From assembly GCA_005239945.1 (NCBI GenBank), contig SBAY01000204.1, positions 1-24,924 on the forward strand: DNA of 24,924 nucleotides, written 5' to 3'. Below the pieces are notes generated by a model. That model saw only the letters and a program-made list of their open reading frames with translations. It did no database searches and was not told the origin of the DNA. Source of the DNA: Nitrospira sp. GTDB taxonomy: Bacteria; UBA9089; CG2-30-40-21; SBAY01. Below are positions 13,930 through 21,838 of the stretch, piece after piece (the stretch's first letter is position 1; every line of letters begins with the position of its first letter). The translations under genes were made by a program, and so were the position numbers.

Positions 13930-14311
13930 TACCACAAATGAGGGAAAGATAATCTATAAGGATATCTCCTTTAAGATTATGGAAGCAGTATTTGAGGTTC
14001 ACAATATCTTGGGACCAGGATATTCAGAAGGTATCTATGAGGAAGCGTTAGCCAGGGAGTTCAGAGATAGAGAAATAAAGTATGAGAGACAAATGCTAAT
14101 TGATGTTTATTATAAAGATGAGAAGATGGGAGAATATAGATTGGATATGGTGGTTGAAAGAAAGATTATCTTAGAATTGAAAGCAGTATCAGGGCTTAAT
14201 AAAATTTTTGAATCACAGCTTATTTCATACCTGAAAGCTACGGGAATGAAATTAGGCATCTTAATCAACTTTGGTTCAAGTAAGGTAGAATATAAAAGGA
14301 TAGTACATTGA
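13895..14311 (+). CDS. GxxExxY protein (PD-(D/E)XK-like, PF13366 type)
   Basis: A 138-residue protein with the family's naming motif G-x-x-E-x-x-Y in GPGYSEGIYEEAL, preceded by the helix KIMEAVFEVHN. A nuclease-like core follows: YRLDMVVERKIILELKAV, where D and the E-x-K are the candidate catalytic residues of a PD-(D/E)XK fold. It ends LGILINFGSSKVEYKRIVH, typical for the family. The function of this family is not established. The ATG at 13895 overlaps the MNT gene; the first 14 or so residues are encoded by the left inverted repeat, so a later start is possible. It lies inside an inverted-repeat element. Confidence 0.85.
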   Translation: MKREHELDKWTNTTNEGKIIYKDISFKIMEAVFEVHNILGPGYSEGIYEEALAREFRDREIKYERQMLIDVYYKDEKMGEYRLDMVVERKIILELKAVSGLNKIFESQLISYLKATGMKLGILINFGSSKVEYKRIVH

Positions 14312-14346
14312 TTTGTGTGATTCGTTTATTCGTAATATTCGTGTTC
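13904..14346. mobile_element. Inverted-repeat element carrying the GxxExxY gene
   Basis: The left end GAACACGAATTAGACAAATG (13904 on) and the reverse complement of the right end (ending ATTCGTGTTC, 14346) share an imperfect terminal inverted repeat of about 36 bp. A shortened copy sits immediately downstream, which supports the boundaries. The only gene inside is GxxExxY, so that protein is either the mover or a passenger. The left flank and the inter-element spacer share ATGA.AAGA. Confidence 0.65.
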
Positions 14347-14358
14347 AAAATGAGAAGA

Positions 14359-14473
14359 GAACACGAATTAGACGAATGGACGAATAGCACGAATGAGGGA
14401 AAGATAATCTATAAGAATATAAAAGGATAGTACATTGATTTGTGTGATTCGTTTATTCGTGCCATTCGTGTTC
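14359..14473. mobile_element. Internally deleted copy of the GxxExxY element
   Basis: It has both ends of the upstream element: GAACACGAATTAGACGAATG through AATCTATAAG, then GAATATAAAAGGATAGTACA through ATTCGTGTTC. About 327 bp of the gene are missing, with the joint near 14415. It is 115 bp long and non-coding. It lies directly before the PocR kinase gene and may contribute its promoter or leader. Confidence 0.75.
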
Positions 14474-14499
14474 AAATACTATCTTTTGAGGAGAAGAAG

Positions 14500-16431
14500 A
14501 TGGAACAGAATATTAAAACATTTAAGGATAGACCCTGGCCGTTTGTGCCTGAGTGCCTGAGTGAGATTATTCCTGAGGATGTCCTTGAGATAATCCAGAC
14601 AGGTATTAGTTTGAAACATAATATCCCATTGCTTATTGTAGAGTTTCGGGATGGAGAGCCAAAAGAAATCAAACCAATAAAGCCAAGAATAGAATTCTGC
14701 GAAAGATTTAGAGCTATCGAATTACCGGATGGGACAAGACCAAGCGATGAGTCGTGTAGAATATGCGACTATGATGCTGCTCAGAGGTATATTAAGAGAG
14801 GAACTACTGAAATTTATAAGTGCCATATGGGAATTACCGAGGTAATAGTTCCTATCTTGGTAGCCAATAAGGTAGTAGCAGTATTCTTTGCAGATCAGAT
14901 AGTCTATGAACATGAAAAGTGGGCTATTGGTGAGAATCTTAAGGATTGGAACAGAGGTGTATGTTCAATAGATGAGGAGTGTATGAAGAAACTTGAAAAT
15001 TCTGGTGTTCTCAAAAAGACAAAATTAATTCCTTGCAAGGAAATTGATAGGCTTATCAAGTATGTTAAAGAAAAAATGAAGTCGCATACTTCAGAATACC
15101 TTAAGGGAAGGAAAAGTCTGATGGAGACGTATGCAAAGGTAGTTAGTAACTTAGCCAATGCCATATATAGCGGTTACAAATGGGCACAAGAGAAAGAATT
15201 TCTTTATATGATAGCTTCTATCTTCGAGACCTCTGAAGCTACCGATATTGAGGGGCTTAAGAAGATAGTTTCTGATGTCCTTGATAAGACATGCAATTTC
15301 TGTGGAGCATCTTCAGCCATATTGTTTGCCAATCAAGATCGGGGGGCATCCATTTTGCCTGTCTTTGAAACCATTGGGATTAATACTGAGATTAAAGATA
15401 TTCATCTCAATCTGAATAAGATAAAGGGAGATTTATCTAAACCTGTTTTCATAGAAGAAGCCCAGAGATGGGGTATTAGAGGAGAAGCTGCAAAAGAGAT
15501 TGAAGGGTTCATGCTCCTTCCTGTAAGTGGGACTGAATACAAAGTCTCTCTGGCTTTAAATCATCCTTCGCCAAATACTGTAATAGCTGAATCTGGTTTC
15601 TTTGACGCCTTAATGAGAAATGTGGTTAACCATCTTCGGAATTTTTATGCTGAGCAGGAGAGGAAAGAACAGATCGTCCTCACCTTCCATACCATGAATC
15701 AGTCTATGGATACCCTTCTGGGGAAAAGCACATATCTCTACAGAGAAGTAAGCAAAGAAGAACCGGACAAAGAGGAGCTTAAAGATACCGCCAGAGGGAT
15801 AGAGGCAGATGTAAAGAGTTTGGAAAGGATGGTTAGGACCGTTTATTACCATACGGCCATTGGGACAGAGGCCGAGGAATACAGGTTTGATAAGCCCTTT
15901 TCTCTTGTGAAACTTATAGAAGATTGTAGAGACAGATACCTACCATTTGCCCAAAATAGAGGAATCAATATAGACATCCGAAAAGAAACCTATATCCCCA
16001 AGGTCTTCTGGGATAGAGACAAGATGGATGTGGCTATCTCGAATATCGTGCACAATGCAGTAAAATTTTCCCATTACAATAAGGACATAACTATCTGGTT
16101 GTGCCATTCAGATGGCACCGTCTACATCAGCGTCCATAACTTTGGTTTTGGTATTGCCAAGGAGGACAAGAAAGACATCTTTAATCAATTCATACGCTCA
16201 AAGATCAAGGATCCGAGAAGACCTATCCCAGGCTTTGGCGTTGGGCTATCCATTGCAAAACGGTTTATTGAAAAACACGGTGGAACTATAAATGTGGTAA
16301 GTCAAAAGCTGGGGACAGAACACTCGTTATTTGAAACTAAAGCGGATTTACCGGATTTCTGGGAGGGATTCAATACAAATTTTACCATTAATCTGCCGGT
16401 AAATCCAGAAAAAGGAGGAGGTAACAGATGA
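14500..16431 (+). CDS. PocR-domain sensor histidine kinase
   Basis: A 643-residue soluble kinase with no membrane segment. The N-terminal PocR ligand-binding domain (about 15-185) shows ESCRICDYDAAQRYIKRGTT, YKCHMGITEVIVPI and ADQIVYE. A GAF-like domain follows (about 230-385). The transmitter has a probable phospho-His in LTFHTMNQSM (about 410) and an ATPase domain with N-box NIVHNAVKFSH, a G1 box in which the usual Asp is Asn (VHNFGFGIA), and G2 GFGVGLSIAKRF. SD GAGGAG (14488-14493) decides ATG 14500 over an in-frame TTG in the repeat. PocR domains often bind small carbon compounds; the ligand here is unknown. It is coupled by ATGA to the response regulator. Confidence 0.88.
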   Translation: MEQNIKTFKDRPWPFVPECLSEIIPEDVLEIIQTGISLKHNIPLLIVEFRDGEPKEIKPIKPRIEFCERFRAIELPDGTRPSDESCRICDYDAAQRYIKRGTTEIYKCHMGITEVIVPILVANKVVAVFFADQIVYEHEKWAIGENLKDWNRGVCSIDEECMKKLENSGVLKKTKLIPCKEIDRLIKYVKEKMKSHTSEYLKGRKSLMETYAKVVSNLANAIYSGYKWAQEKEFLYMIASIFETSEATDIEGLKKIVSDVLDKTCNFCGASSAILFANQDRGASILPVFETIGINTEIKDIHLNLNKIKGDLSKPVFIEEAQRWGIRGEAAKEIEGFMLLPVSGTEYKVSLALNHPSPNTVIAESGFFDALMRNVVNHLRNFYAEQERKEQIVLTFHTMNQSMDTLLGKSTYLYREVSKEEPDKEELKDTARGIEADVKSLERMVRTVYYHTAIGTEAEEYRFDKPFSLVKLIEDCRDRYLPFAQNRGINIDIRKETYIPKVFWDRDKMDVAISNIVHNAVKFSHYNKDITIWLCHSDGTVYISVHNFGFGIAKEDKKDIFNQFIRSKIKDPRRPIPGFGVGLSIAKRFIEKHGGTINVVSQKLGTEHSLFETKADLPDFWEGFNTNFTINLPVNPEKGGGNR

Positions 16432-16838
16432 AGAAGAATTATGAGATACTTTACATAGAGGACGAGTCCTATGCCTTCAAAGAGAGGATCAAGATGTTAG
16501 AAGATAAGGGCTGCTATTCTGTAAAGCCTGTTGAGGATGTGGATGATGCCCTTGAGGAGTTGAAGAAAAAGTATGATTTGATACTCCTGGATATTATGAT
16601 GCCACTAGGTAGAAACCTTGCGGAAGATGATGTGAAAGGAGGTTATGAGACAGGCGTGCCCTTGGCCAGGAGGATAAAAGAAGGAACCAACAAAGATACG
16701 CCGATAATTGTTATCACCGCCAATCCAGATAATCGAGTGGAGGCTGCACTTAGGAAATTGGGGGTCTCGGCCTATCTGAAAAAACCCGTAGATCAGCTTG
16801 AGTTAGAGGAAGAGATCGAAAAGGCATTAGGAGGATAA
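16428..16838 (+). CDS. Stand-alone response regulator (REC only)
   Basis: A 136-residue receiver domain with the acidic pair (IEDE, Asp12), phosphoacceptor Asp55 in LLDIMMP, Thr97 in VITANP and Lys in YLKKPV. A loop of about 20 extra residues (GRNLAEDDVKGGYETG) follows the phosphorylation site. There is no output domain, so it must act by protein contact, most simply on the HD protein encoded next. The start overlaps the kinase stop (ATGA) and is preceded by AAAGGAGGAGG. It is the cognate partner of the PocR kinase by position. Confidence 0.93.
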   Translation: MKKNYEILYIEDESYAFKERIKMLEDKGCYSVKPVEDVDDALEELKKKYDLILLDIMMPLGRNLAEDDVKGGYETGVPLARRIKEGTNKDTPIIVITANPDNRVEAALRKLGVSAYLKKPVDQLELEEEIEKALGG

Positions 16839-16843
16839 TTTAG

Positions 16844-19141
16844 ATGACAGAAGAGAAAAGCATACGCATTAGTAAATTGCTCCGCCGCTGGAATCCATTT
16901 GATAAAGAGAAGACCGTGTTTTTCCTCTTTGATGTTGCAGAGATATTCAACGCTGAAGCAGTTTTTATAATGGATCACATCAAAGAAGAGAAAATTCTGA
17001 AGATCAATAAAGATATTTACTACAACAAGGATGCCGAGTGGCTTTCTGAAGAATTTGCCCTGCCAGTTTCTGAACCGGCAATCAACAGACTCATAGAAGA
17101 TAAACAGACTGAGGCAGTTGAATACAATATTGCCGAGGATGTCCCCACTTTATATGGAGCAGGAATAGGAGCCTTCCTTGCCGCTCCAATGAACATATCG
17201 CAGGATTACGATTCAGTGTTGTTAATATGCTCAAAAAGCAGAGAACCTTACGAGATAAAATCTAAGGAAGGTGACCTCAACCTCAAGTATGGAAATGAAT
17301 TAAAAATTGCCATCGAATATATCGCAGAAGAGATATCAAAGAGGCTGAGATTCGTATGGTCATTTGAAAACGAGGATCCATCCTTATGGAAAGACTTACC
17401 AATACAGTTTGATTATGTAGGTGCCCTTTTAAGTAAAACATCAGAGTTGATAAGGGCTAAAAAAATAGATGCGGCCATAGATATTCTTGAAAGGATTGTC
17501 CCTATAGTCCGAAGAGACTCTGTGAATAAGAAGGACGACATAGAGAAAATAGAGGTTCAATGCAGAGAGATTGCCTCTCTTTTTTGTGATTTTGTCAAAG
17601 ACAATCCTCCCATCATTGAAAACAACGGGAATACAGAATTGCCTTTCTCGCTTCAGATATCCTCCAATTTCCTCCTTGCCTATTTTCTCTACTTTTTTAT
17701 AAAAGAGCTTTTGGAAAATGAAGAACTGATGTCAGGGTTTGTCCCCTGTGAGAAGCTGGATCTTTTGACCCACCTTGGGACAGCTATCAAATTCTATCTA
17801 TATCGAGATCAGGAATATCAGGATCAAGAAAATACAAAAAATACAAAAGGTGAATTTTTGGCCTTTAAAAAAGGAGAAGTAGATATCGCGGGCTTTACCA
17901 ACTCCCTGTGTCATTTAGTTGGAGAGTATACCCATAATGTGATTGGTGTAGAGAGACTCTTTAACATCGAAGGCCATTTGAAAAACTTTGTAGCCTCCCA
18001 GACAGTCCTCTACTCCCTTAAGAGCAGCTATCAGGAACATTTCTTTCACATGATAGATATCTGCTTTTTGGGACTTTTCTTGCTAAAGAACAAGTTAAAG
18101 AAAAAGACTCTTCTTAAGATCCTCAGCAATAGACATCTAACAGAGGATTATCTCCTGAAAAACTGGTTCATTGTCGCCTTGTTTCATGATATTGGGTATG
18201 TTCTCGATGTCTATAGGTATATTCACGAAGAACCTGAATATATTAAGTCTACTGCCATTGATGAATTAAGAAAAGAAATTAAGGATGCCACCGAGAAAGC
18301 GATTGATAGTGAAAATGGCTTTAACAAAAAGGCAGAAAAGATGCTTGAGGAGATAGGTATCAAGATCAATATGCCACCTAAGGGACTGAATCATGGTATT
18401 GTGAGCGTTATCCATGTATTGAACATAATTGATAAGGAGCTTTCAAAAAAGAGTTCATAGCCCAAAGAAAAACTCTATGAGTTTTATCTTCCAGCAATTG
18501 CGGCTATAGTAAAACATGACCTGGTAGAGGAAGATATAGATGTAAAGACCGAACCTGTAGGATTTCTTCTCTGTCTCTGTGATGAGTTGCAAGACTGGGA
18601 GAGACCAAAGATTGAGAAACTCCCTTTTAAGGAGATGATAGCAGCAGCTATCAGGTTTGGGAAGGGAGTAGATATAAAAGGAAGATCTATGCTTAAGGTT
18701 ATCCGTTTGAATTTAAGGGATCGTTACAACCCCTTCTCTGATGAGGGGTGTATTAGTGAAGGGAATAGACTAAATTTTCTCCTGGACTACTTCGAGGCAG
18801 CGGGACACAAGGATTTTTATCCCATTTACACATGGCTTTTGAAATCATACAATTTTCAACGGTTAGATCTAAAAGATGTTTTGGATATATCCATTACCTT
18901 TTTAACCGGAATCAAAAAAGCCCTGCCAGAGCTTGACAAACTTTTTCTCAAAAGACACAGGGCTAAGATATGGTACCTTGAGGAATGGCTAAAACTGGCC
19001 AAGGGATCCCATTCGGTTGATAAAAAGATTGAGAGATTAACTGTTAATATAAAGGATATGTGGAAAGGAAAGCTTATAAAAGAAGACCCCGCTCGGTATC
19101 TTGAGAAATTAATTGATACTACTCTGGAAGAGGAGGAGTAA
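16844..19141 (+). pseudogene. GAF-like/HD-domain protein interrupted by an in-frame TAG
   Basis: The first frame (to TAG 18458-18460, 538 aa) has a GAF-like N-terminus, a helical middle and the start of an HD-type domain (FIVALFHDIGYVLDVYRY, LNHGIVSVIHVL). The same frame continues without a gap to TAA 19139-19141 with AIVKHDLVEED and LLCLCDELQDWERP, the segment expected to complete the HD-type domain, then a C-terminal region of about 180 residues. Read through, it is 765 residues. As it stands, the metal-site residues are divided between two frames, so both halves are probably inactive alone. It follows the response regulator by 5 nt with SD AGGAGGA. It is probably the output of the PocR system, acting on a phosphodiester or nucleotide. 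Confidence 0.8.
18469..18485 (+). other. Small hairpin after the in-frame TAG
   Basis: AAAACTC-TAT-GAGTTTT is a perfect 7-bp stem with a 3-nt loop, 8 nt after the TAG at 18458-18460. It is AT-rich and may be chance. Confidence 0.4.
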
Positions 19142-19188
19142 GAGATCTGGAATCAACTTTCAAAGTTTAATTTTATAAACTTTCAAAA

Positions 19189-19316
19189 CGCAAAGAAAAA
19201 GATAAGATTGATGCCATACGGCCAGAAAAGCTATACGCCATCTACCTCAACTGGAAGGAAGAAAGAGATGCTCTGGCACTTTTAGGAAAACGAGGATTTT
19301 CGGGTGATGAGGGATA
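19189..19316 (+). repeat. Direct repeat, unknown gene 3' end, copy 1
   Basis: The frame reads KDKIDAIRPEKLYAIYLNWK, then EERDALALLGKRGFSGDEG and TAG. Copy 2 at 20188-20313 encodes the same peptide with a few changes. The two copies flank the zeta-like cassette. The rest of the 19142-19417 gap has only degenerate sequence upstream (AACTTTCAAAG...) and no other gene. Confidence 0.8.
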
Positions 19317-19417
19317 GAAAAAGAGGCAATCGTTCATCGCAGCGTTTGCGGAGAACGCAGATATTCCGATCTGGGCCAGGATAACCCAGTATAAGGAGAA
19401 GGAAGAAGGATAGGGTT

Positions 19418-19999
19418 ATGCAAAAAGTGGTGTATATTATCGCCTGGCCAAATGGCAGTGGAAAGACGACTTTTGCCAAAGGGTTCATCGAGGAAGTCCC
19501 TTTAGCGTTTTTGAACGCAGACGAGATAGCTGTAGGATTATCTTCTCATTTAGAAAGAGTGCGAGTAAAGGCAGGAAAGATATTTTTTGAGAAGATGGAA
19601 GAATATGTGGCCAATGAAAAGTCATTCATTCTTGAAACAACACTTGCCGGTAAGTATCTTATTCGCTATATAAGTAGATTGAAAAAAAGTGGCTATAAAG
19701 TAGCACTGATTTATATCTTTGTTGAAACTGTTGAAGAAGCAATCCGCAGGATAGATATCAGAGTAAGGAAAGGTGGACTACCTGTTCCGAAAGAAGATAT
19801 CAGGCGTAGATTCAAACGAAGTAAGGTCAATTTTTGGAATATATGTCGGTTATTGGTGGACAACTGGGAGATGTTTTTAAACAGCAAAGACGAATTTTTG
19901 CAAGTTGCAATTGGCTCAGGCGATGATCTTCAGATTATCAATGAGGTTGGTTTTTCTATGTTTAAGGAGGGATTGGAGGATGAAAAAAGAAGATTATGA
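19418..19999 (+). CDS. Zeta-toxin-like P-loop kinase with altered Walker A
   Basis: A 193-residue protein of the zeta toxin/COG4185 group. It has a P-loop (IIAWPNGSGKTTFAK), LNADEIAVGL, the FILETTLAGKYLIRYI segment and RIDIRVRKGGLPVPKEDIRRRF. Zeta toxins phosphorylate UDP-N-acetylglucosamine; chromosomal COG4185 members have less certain substrates. The first Gly of the Walker A motif (usually AGPNGSGKTT) is Trp, and the usual His after GG is Leu. Both may lower activity. SD-like GAAGGA lies upstream. It overlaps the small downstream gene by 20 nt, as in known pairs. Confidence 0.85.
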   Translation: MQKVVYIIAWPNGSGKTTFAKGFIEEVPLAFLNADEIAVGLSSHLERVRVKAGKIFFEKMEEYVANEKSFILETTLAGKYLIRYISRLKKSGYKVALIYIFVETVEEAIRRIDIRVRKGGLPVPKEDIRRRFKRSKVNFWNICRLLVDNWEMFLNSKDEFLQVAIGSGDDLQIINEVGFSMFKEGLEDEKRRL

Positions 20000-20162
20000 G
20001 ATGTTAATCAAGATGACAAGAATCGGCAACAGGGCAGTAAAAAAGGCCCAGGAGGAGAACCGCAAGAAAGGTTTGCCCAGTGTATATTCCAAAAACAAAA
20101 GATTATACTACGAATTGCCCGATGGCACAATAACCATGGAGGACCCATTAGGGAATGAATGA
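19980..20162 (+). CDS. Small antitoxin-like partner of the zeta-like kinase
   Basis: A 60-residue protein: MLIKMTRIGNRAVKKAQEEN, then KKGLPSVYSKNKRLYYELPD and GTITMEDPLGNE. The RIGNRAV.KAQEENR..G.P.VYS..... YYELPDG pattern is the standard partner found next to COG4185 kinases. It starts within the toxin 3' end; AAGGAGG (19964-19970) is a good SD for ATG 19980, which decides against the longer frame from 19905. The family's mode of action is not known to me beyond the pairing. Confidence 0.82.
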   Translation: MKKEDYEMLIKMTRIGNRAVKKAQEENRKKGLPSVYSKNKRLYYELPDGTITMEDPLGNE

Positions 20163-20313
20163 TTTAAACAGCTTTTTATCCGACTTCCAAGAAAAAAGAC
20201 CAGATTGATGACCTGCGGCCAGAAAAACTATACACCATCTATCTCAACTGGAAGAAAGAAAAAGATGCCAGGGCACTTTTAGGGAAACGAGGCTTTTCGG
20301 GTGATGAGGGATA
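20155..20313 (+). pseudogene. Frameshifted small gene; direct repeat copy 2
   Basis: ATG 20155 overlaps the antitoxin stop and reads MNDLNSFLSDFQEKRPD then TGA. One base off, the frame continues KDQIDDLRPEKLYTIYLNWK, then KEKDARALLGKRGFSGDEG and TAA. An A6 run (about 20191-20197) is the likely shift site. The intact product would be about 52 aa. It may be a third member of the zeta cassette, with copy 1 as the relic of a neighbouring cassette. The family is not recognised. The rest of the gap to 20406 holds only CGAATT-type short repeats (20337-20366). Confidence 0.6.
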
Positions 20314-20406
20314 AGAAAGGGAAGGTTGGATTAGTAATCGAATTAAACGAATTGAACGAAAAGAGAAAGAGATTATCACCAATGGACTAACAGGGGTTGA
20401 TTATTT

Positions 20407-20748
20407 ATGGCTTTTGATTTTTCAGTATTTAAGGATGCCTTACAAAAAAAACAGGCTTTTAACGAAATAAAAAGAAAAGAGCTTCTCCAAAAGGTAATTA
20501 ATACCCTTAAAGAAATGGCTAAAAGATATGGGTTAAGTGAGGCATTTGTCTTTGGTTCAATTGTTAAAGAAAAGAAATTTTCAGAAGATTCAGATTTAGA
20601 TGTTGCTGTTCTGGGATTAAAAGGTGAACTCTTTTTAAAATTTATGGCAGAAATATCTTCCATAATAGGTAGGGATGTGGATGTGATAGAGTTGGAAAGA
20701 TGTAGATTTGCCAAAAGGATACTTAAGGAGGGGATAAGAGTTGAGTGA
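20407..20748 (+). CDS. MNT-type nucleotidyltransferase (antitoxin)
   Basis: A 113-residue protein with an N-terminal helical extension (about 35 residues) and the NTase signature FGSIVKEKKFSEDSDLDVAV. The spacing between GS and DxD is 11 rather than the usual 10. It ends CRFAKRILKEGIRVE, a common MNT C-terminus. It is coupled to the HEPN-like gene by an 8-nt overlap. It differs clearly from the other MNT proteins in the window, so it arrived separately. Confidence 0.85.
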   Translation: MAFDFSVFKDALQKKQAFNEIKRKELLQKVINTLKEMAKRYGLSEAFVFGSIVKEKKFSEDSDLDVAVLGLKGELFLKFMAEISSIIGRDVDVIELERCRFAKRILKEGIRVE

Positions 20749-21205
20749 GATTGATACCAAAATATTTGAGTCTGTTATAAGAACTCAAGTAAGTGAGATA
20801 GAAGAAATATATCAGAAGATTGCCAAAAGAAGCAAAAACTTCAAAAAAAGTTTTGGGAAGGTTGAAAGCTTGGGCTATCAACTTCATAATCTCTACTGTG
20901 CCTTTGAAGATTTGTTCAAATTGGTAGCAGATTACTTTGAAAACAATATTGAAACCAGAGATAGATGGCATGTAGATTTACTAAAGAAGATGAAAATAGA
21001 AATAGAGGGGATAAGGCTATCCCTTTTATCAACAGAAACTTTTGAAAATCTGAATGAATTGCGAGCACTCAGACATCTGTTTAGACATGCTTATACCTAC
21101 GAATTAGATTGTGATAGGGTGGAAATGGTTTTTAAAAAGGCTCTGAAACTTTACCAACTTTATCAGAAGGATGTAGAAAGATTTCTGGCGACAGTTAAAT
21201 CTTAA
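20741..21205 (+). CDS. HEPN/HepT-like toxin, TTG start
   Basis: A 154-residue helical protein. The segment ELRALRHLFRHAYTYELD carries an R-x4-H motif (RHLFRH) close to the HEPN RNase pattern, followed by Ala-Tyr as in HepT. SD AAGGAGGGG (20724-20732) lies 8 nt before TTG 20741, which supports the TTG start; no ATG is available near. The start overlaps the MNT stop. It is the probable toxin of the pair. Confidence 0.75.
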   Translation: MSEIDTKIFESVIRTQVSEIEEIYQKIAKRSKNFKKSFGKVESLGYQLHNLYCAFEDLFKLVADYFENNIETRDRWHVDLLKKMKIEIEGIRLSLLSTETFENLNELRALRHLFRHAYTYELDCDRVEMVFKKALKLYQLYQKDVERFLATVKS

Positions 21206-21224
21206 ACCAAAAGGAAGGGAAAAA

Positions 21225-21647
21225 ATGGAAAATAATAACTTTGAACCACAGATAGTTGCCTTTTGCTGTTATTATTGTGCCTATGGAGCGGCTGACCTGG
21301 CTGGCTCAATGAGACTTAATTATCCAGCCAATGTAAAGATAGTTAAATTACCCTGTACTGGTAAGGTGGATATTTTGTATCTGCTTAAGGCATTTGAAGA
21401 CGGAGCAGATGGGGTATATGTTGCTGGCTGCCTGGAGGGTAACTGCCATTTTATAGATGGTAATATCAAGGCAAAACGCCGTGTAGCCCGGGCAAAAAAA
21501 CTATTAGATGAAATAGGACTTGACGGAACAAGGCTGGAGATGTATAATATGAGTGCCTCTATGGGACCAAGGTTTGCTGAGGTCGCCAGGGAGATGACGG
21601 AAAGAATACGGGAATTGGGACCAAGCCCGTTGAGGAGCAAAAAATGA
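21225..21647 (+). CDS. mvhD: MvhD-like iron-sulfur subunit
   Basis: A 140-residue protein with the MvhD motifs FCCYYCAYGAADLAG, LPCTGKVDILYLLKAFEDGA and AGCLEGNCHF, which bind a [2Fe-2S] cluster. MvhD links an electron donor (hydrogenase, formate dehydrogenase or NADH module) to HdrA. No MvhA/G hydrogenase or dehydrogenase genes are in the window, so the donor is either the GltD-like insert of HdrA or encoded elsewhere. It is 8 kb from hdrA; in compact clusters the two are adjacent. Its stop overlaps the next ATG (ATGA). Confidence 0.92.
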   Translation: MENNNFEPQIVAFCCYYCAYGAADLAGSMRLNYPANVKIVKLPCTGKVDILYLLKAFEDGADGVYVAGCLEGNCHFIDGNIKAKRRVARAKKLLDEIGLDGTRLEMYNMSASMGPRFAEVAREMTERIRELGPSPLRSKK

Positions 21648-21838
21648 AAAATGAAGAATGGGAAAAGGCTTATGAAGAATCTGTGCTTTATCCTCCAACA
21701 CAAGAGGATGAAGAAAAACATATTGAAGGGCTAATCAGATGGCTGTCTAAGTTCCCTGTCAAGAAAAGATTGCAGATTGGTTACAGGCATACCCTTGCCG
21801 CAATTAAATTTAGCAAAATGAAGGTGGTAGAAAGATGA
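21644..21838 (+). CDS. Small protein, partner of a downstream NTase
   Basis: A 64-residue protein with a charged N-terminus (NEEWEKAYEESVLYPPTQED) and LIRWLSKFPVKKRLQIGYRH, then a basic end. It is not recognised beyond its setting. It overlaps mvhD upstream and the NTase downstream by ATGA-type overlaps, and a similar small gene precedes the NTase at 23209. It is probably the non-enzyme member of an NTase toxin-antitoxin-like pair. Confidence 0.7.
   Translation: MKNEEWEKAYEESVLYPPTQEDEEKHIEGLIRWLSKFPVKKRLQIGYRHTLAAIKFSKMKVVER

Noticed and set aside
14440..14499. Longer N-terminus of the PocR kinase from TTG 14440
   Set aside because: The extra 20 residues are read from the inverted-repeat sequence, and a good SD precedes ATG 14500.
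653..18460. Reassignment of TAG to a sense codon or general pyrrolysine use
   Set aside because: TAG ends the MNT gene (411), hicA (1364) and hdrA (13026) at places where those families end, so it works as a stop. No pyl genes or suppressor tRNA are visible in the window.
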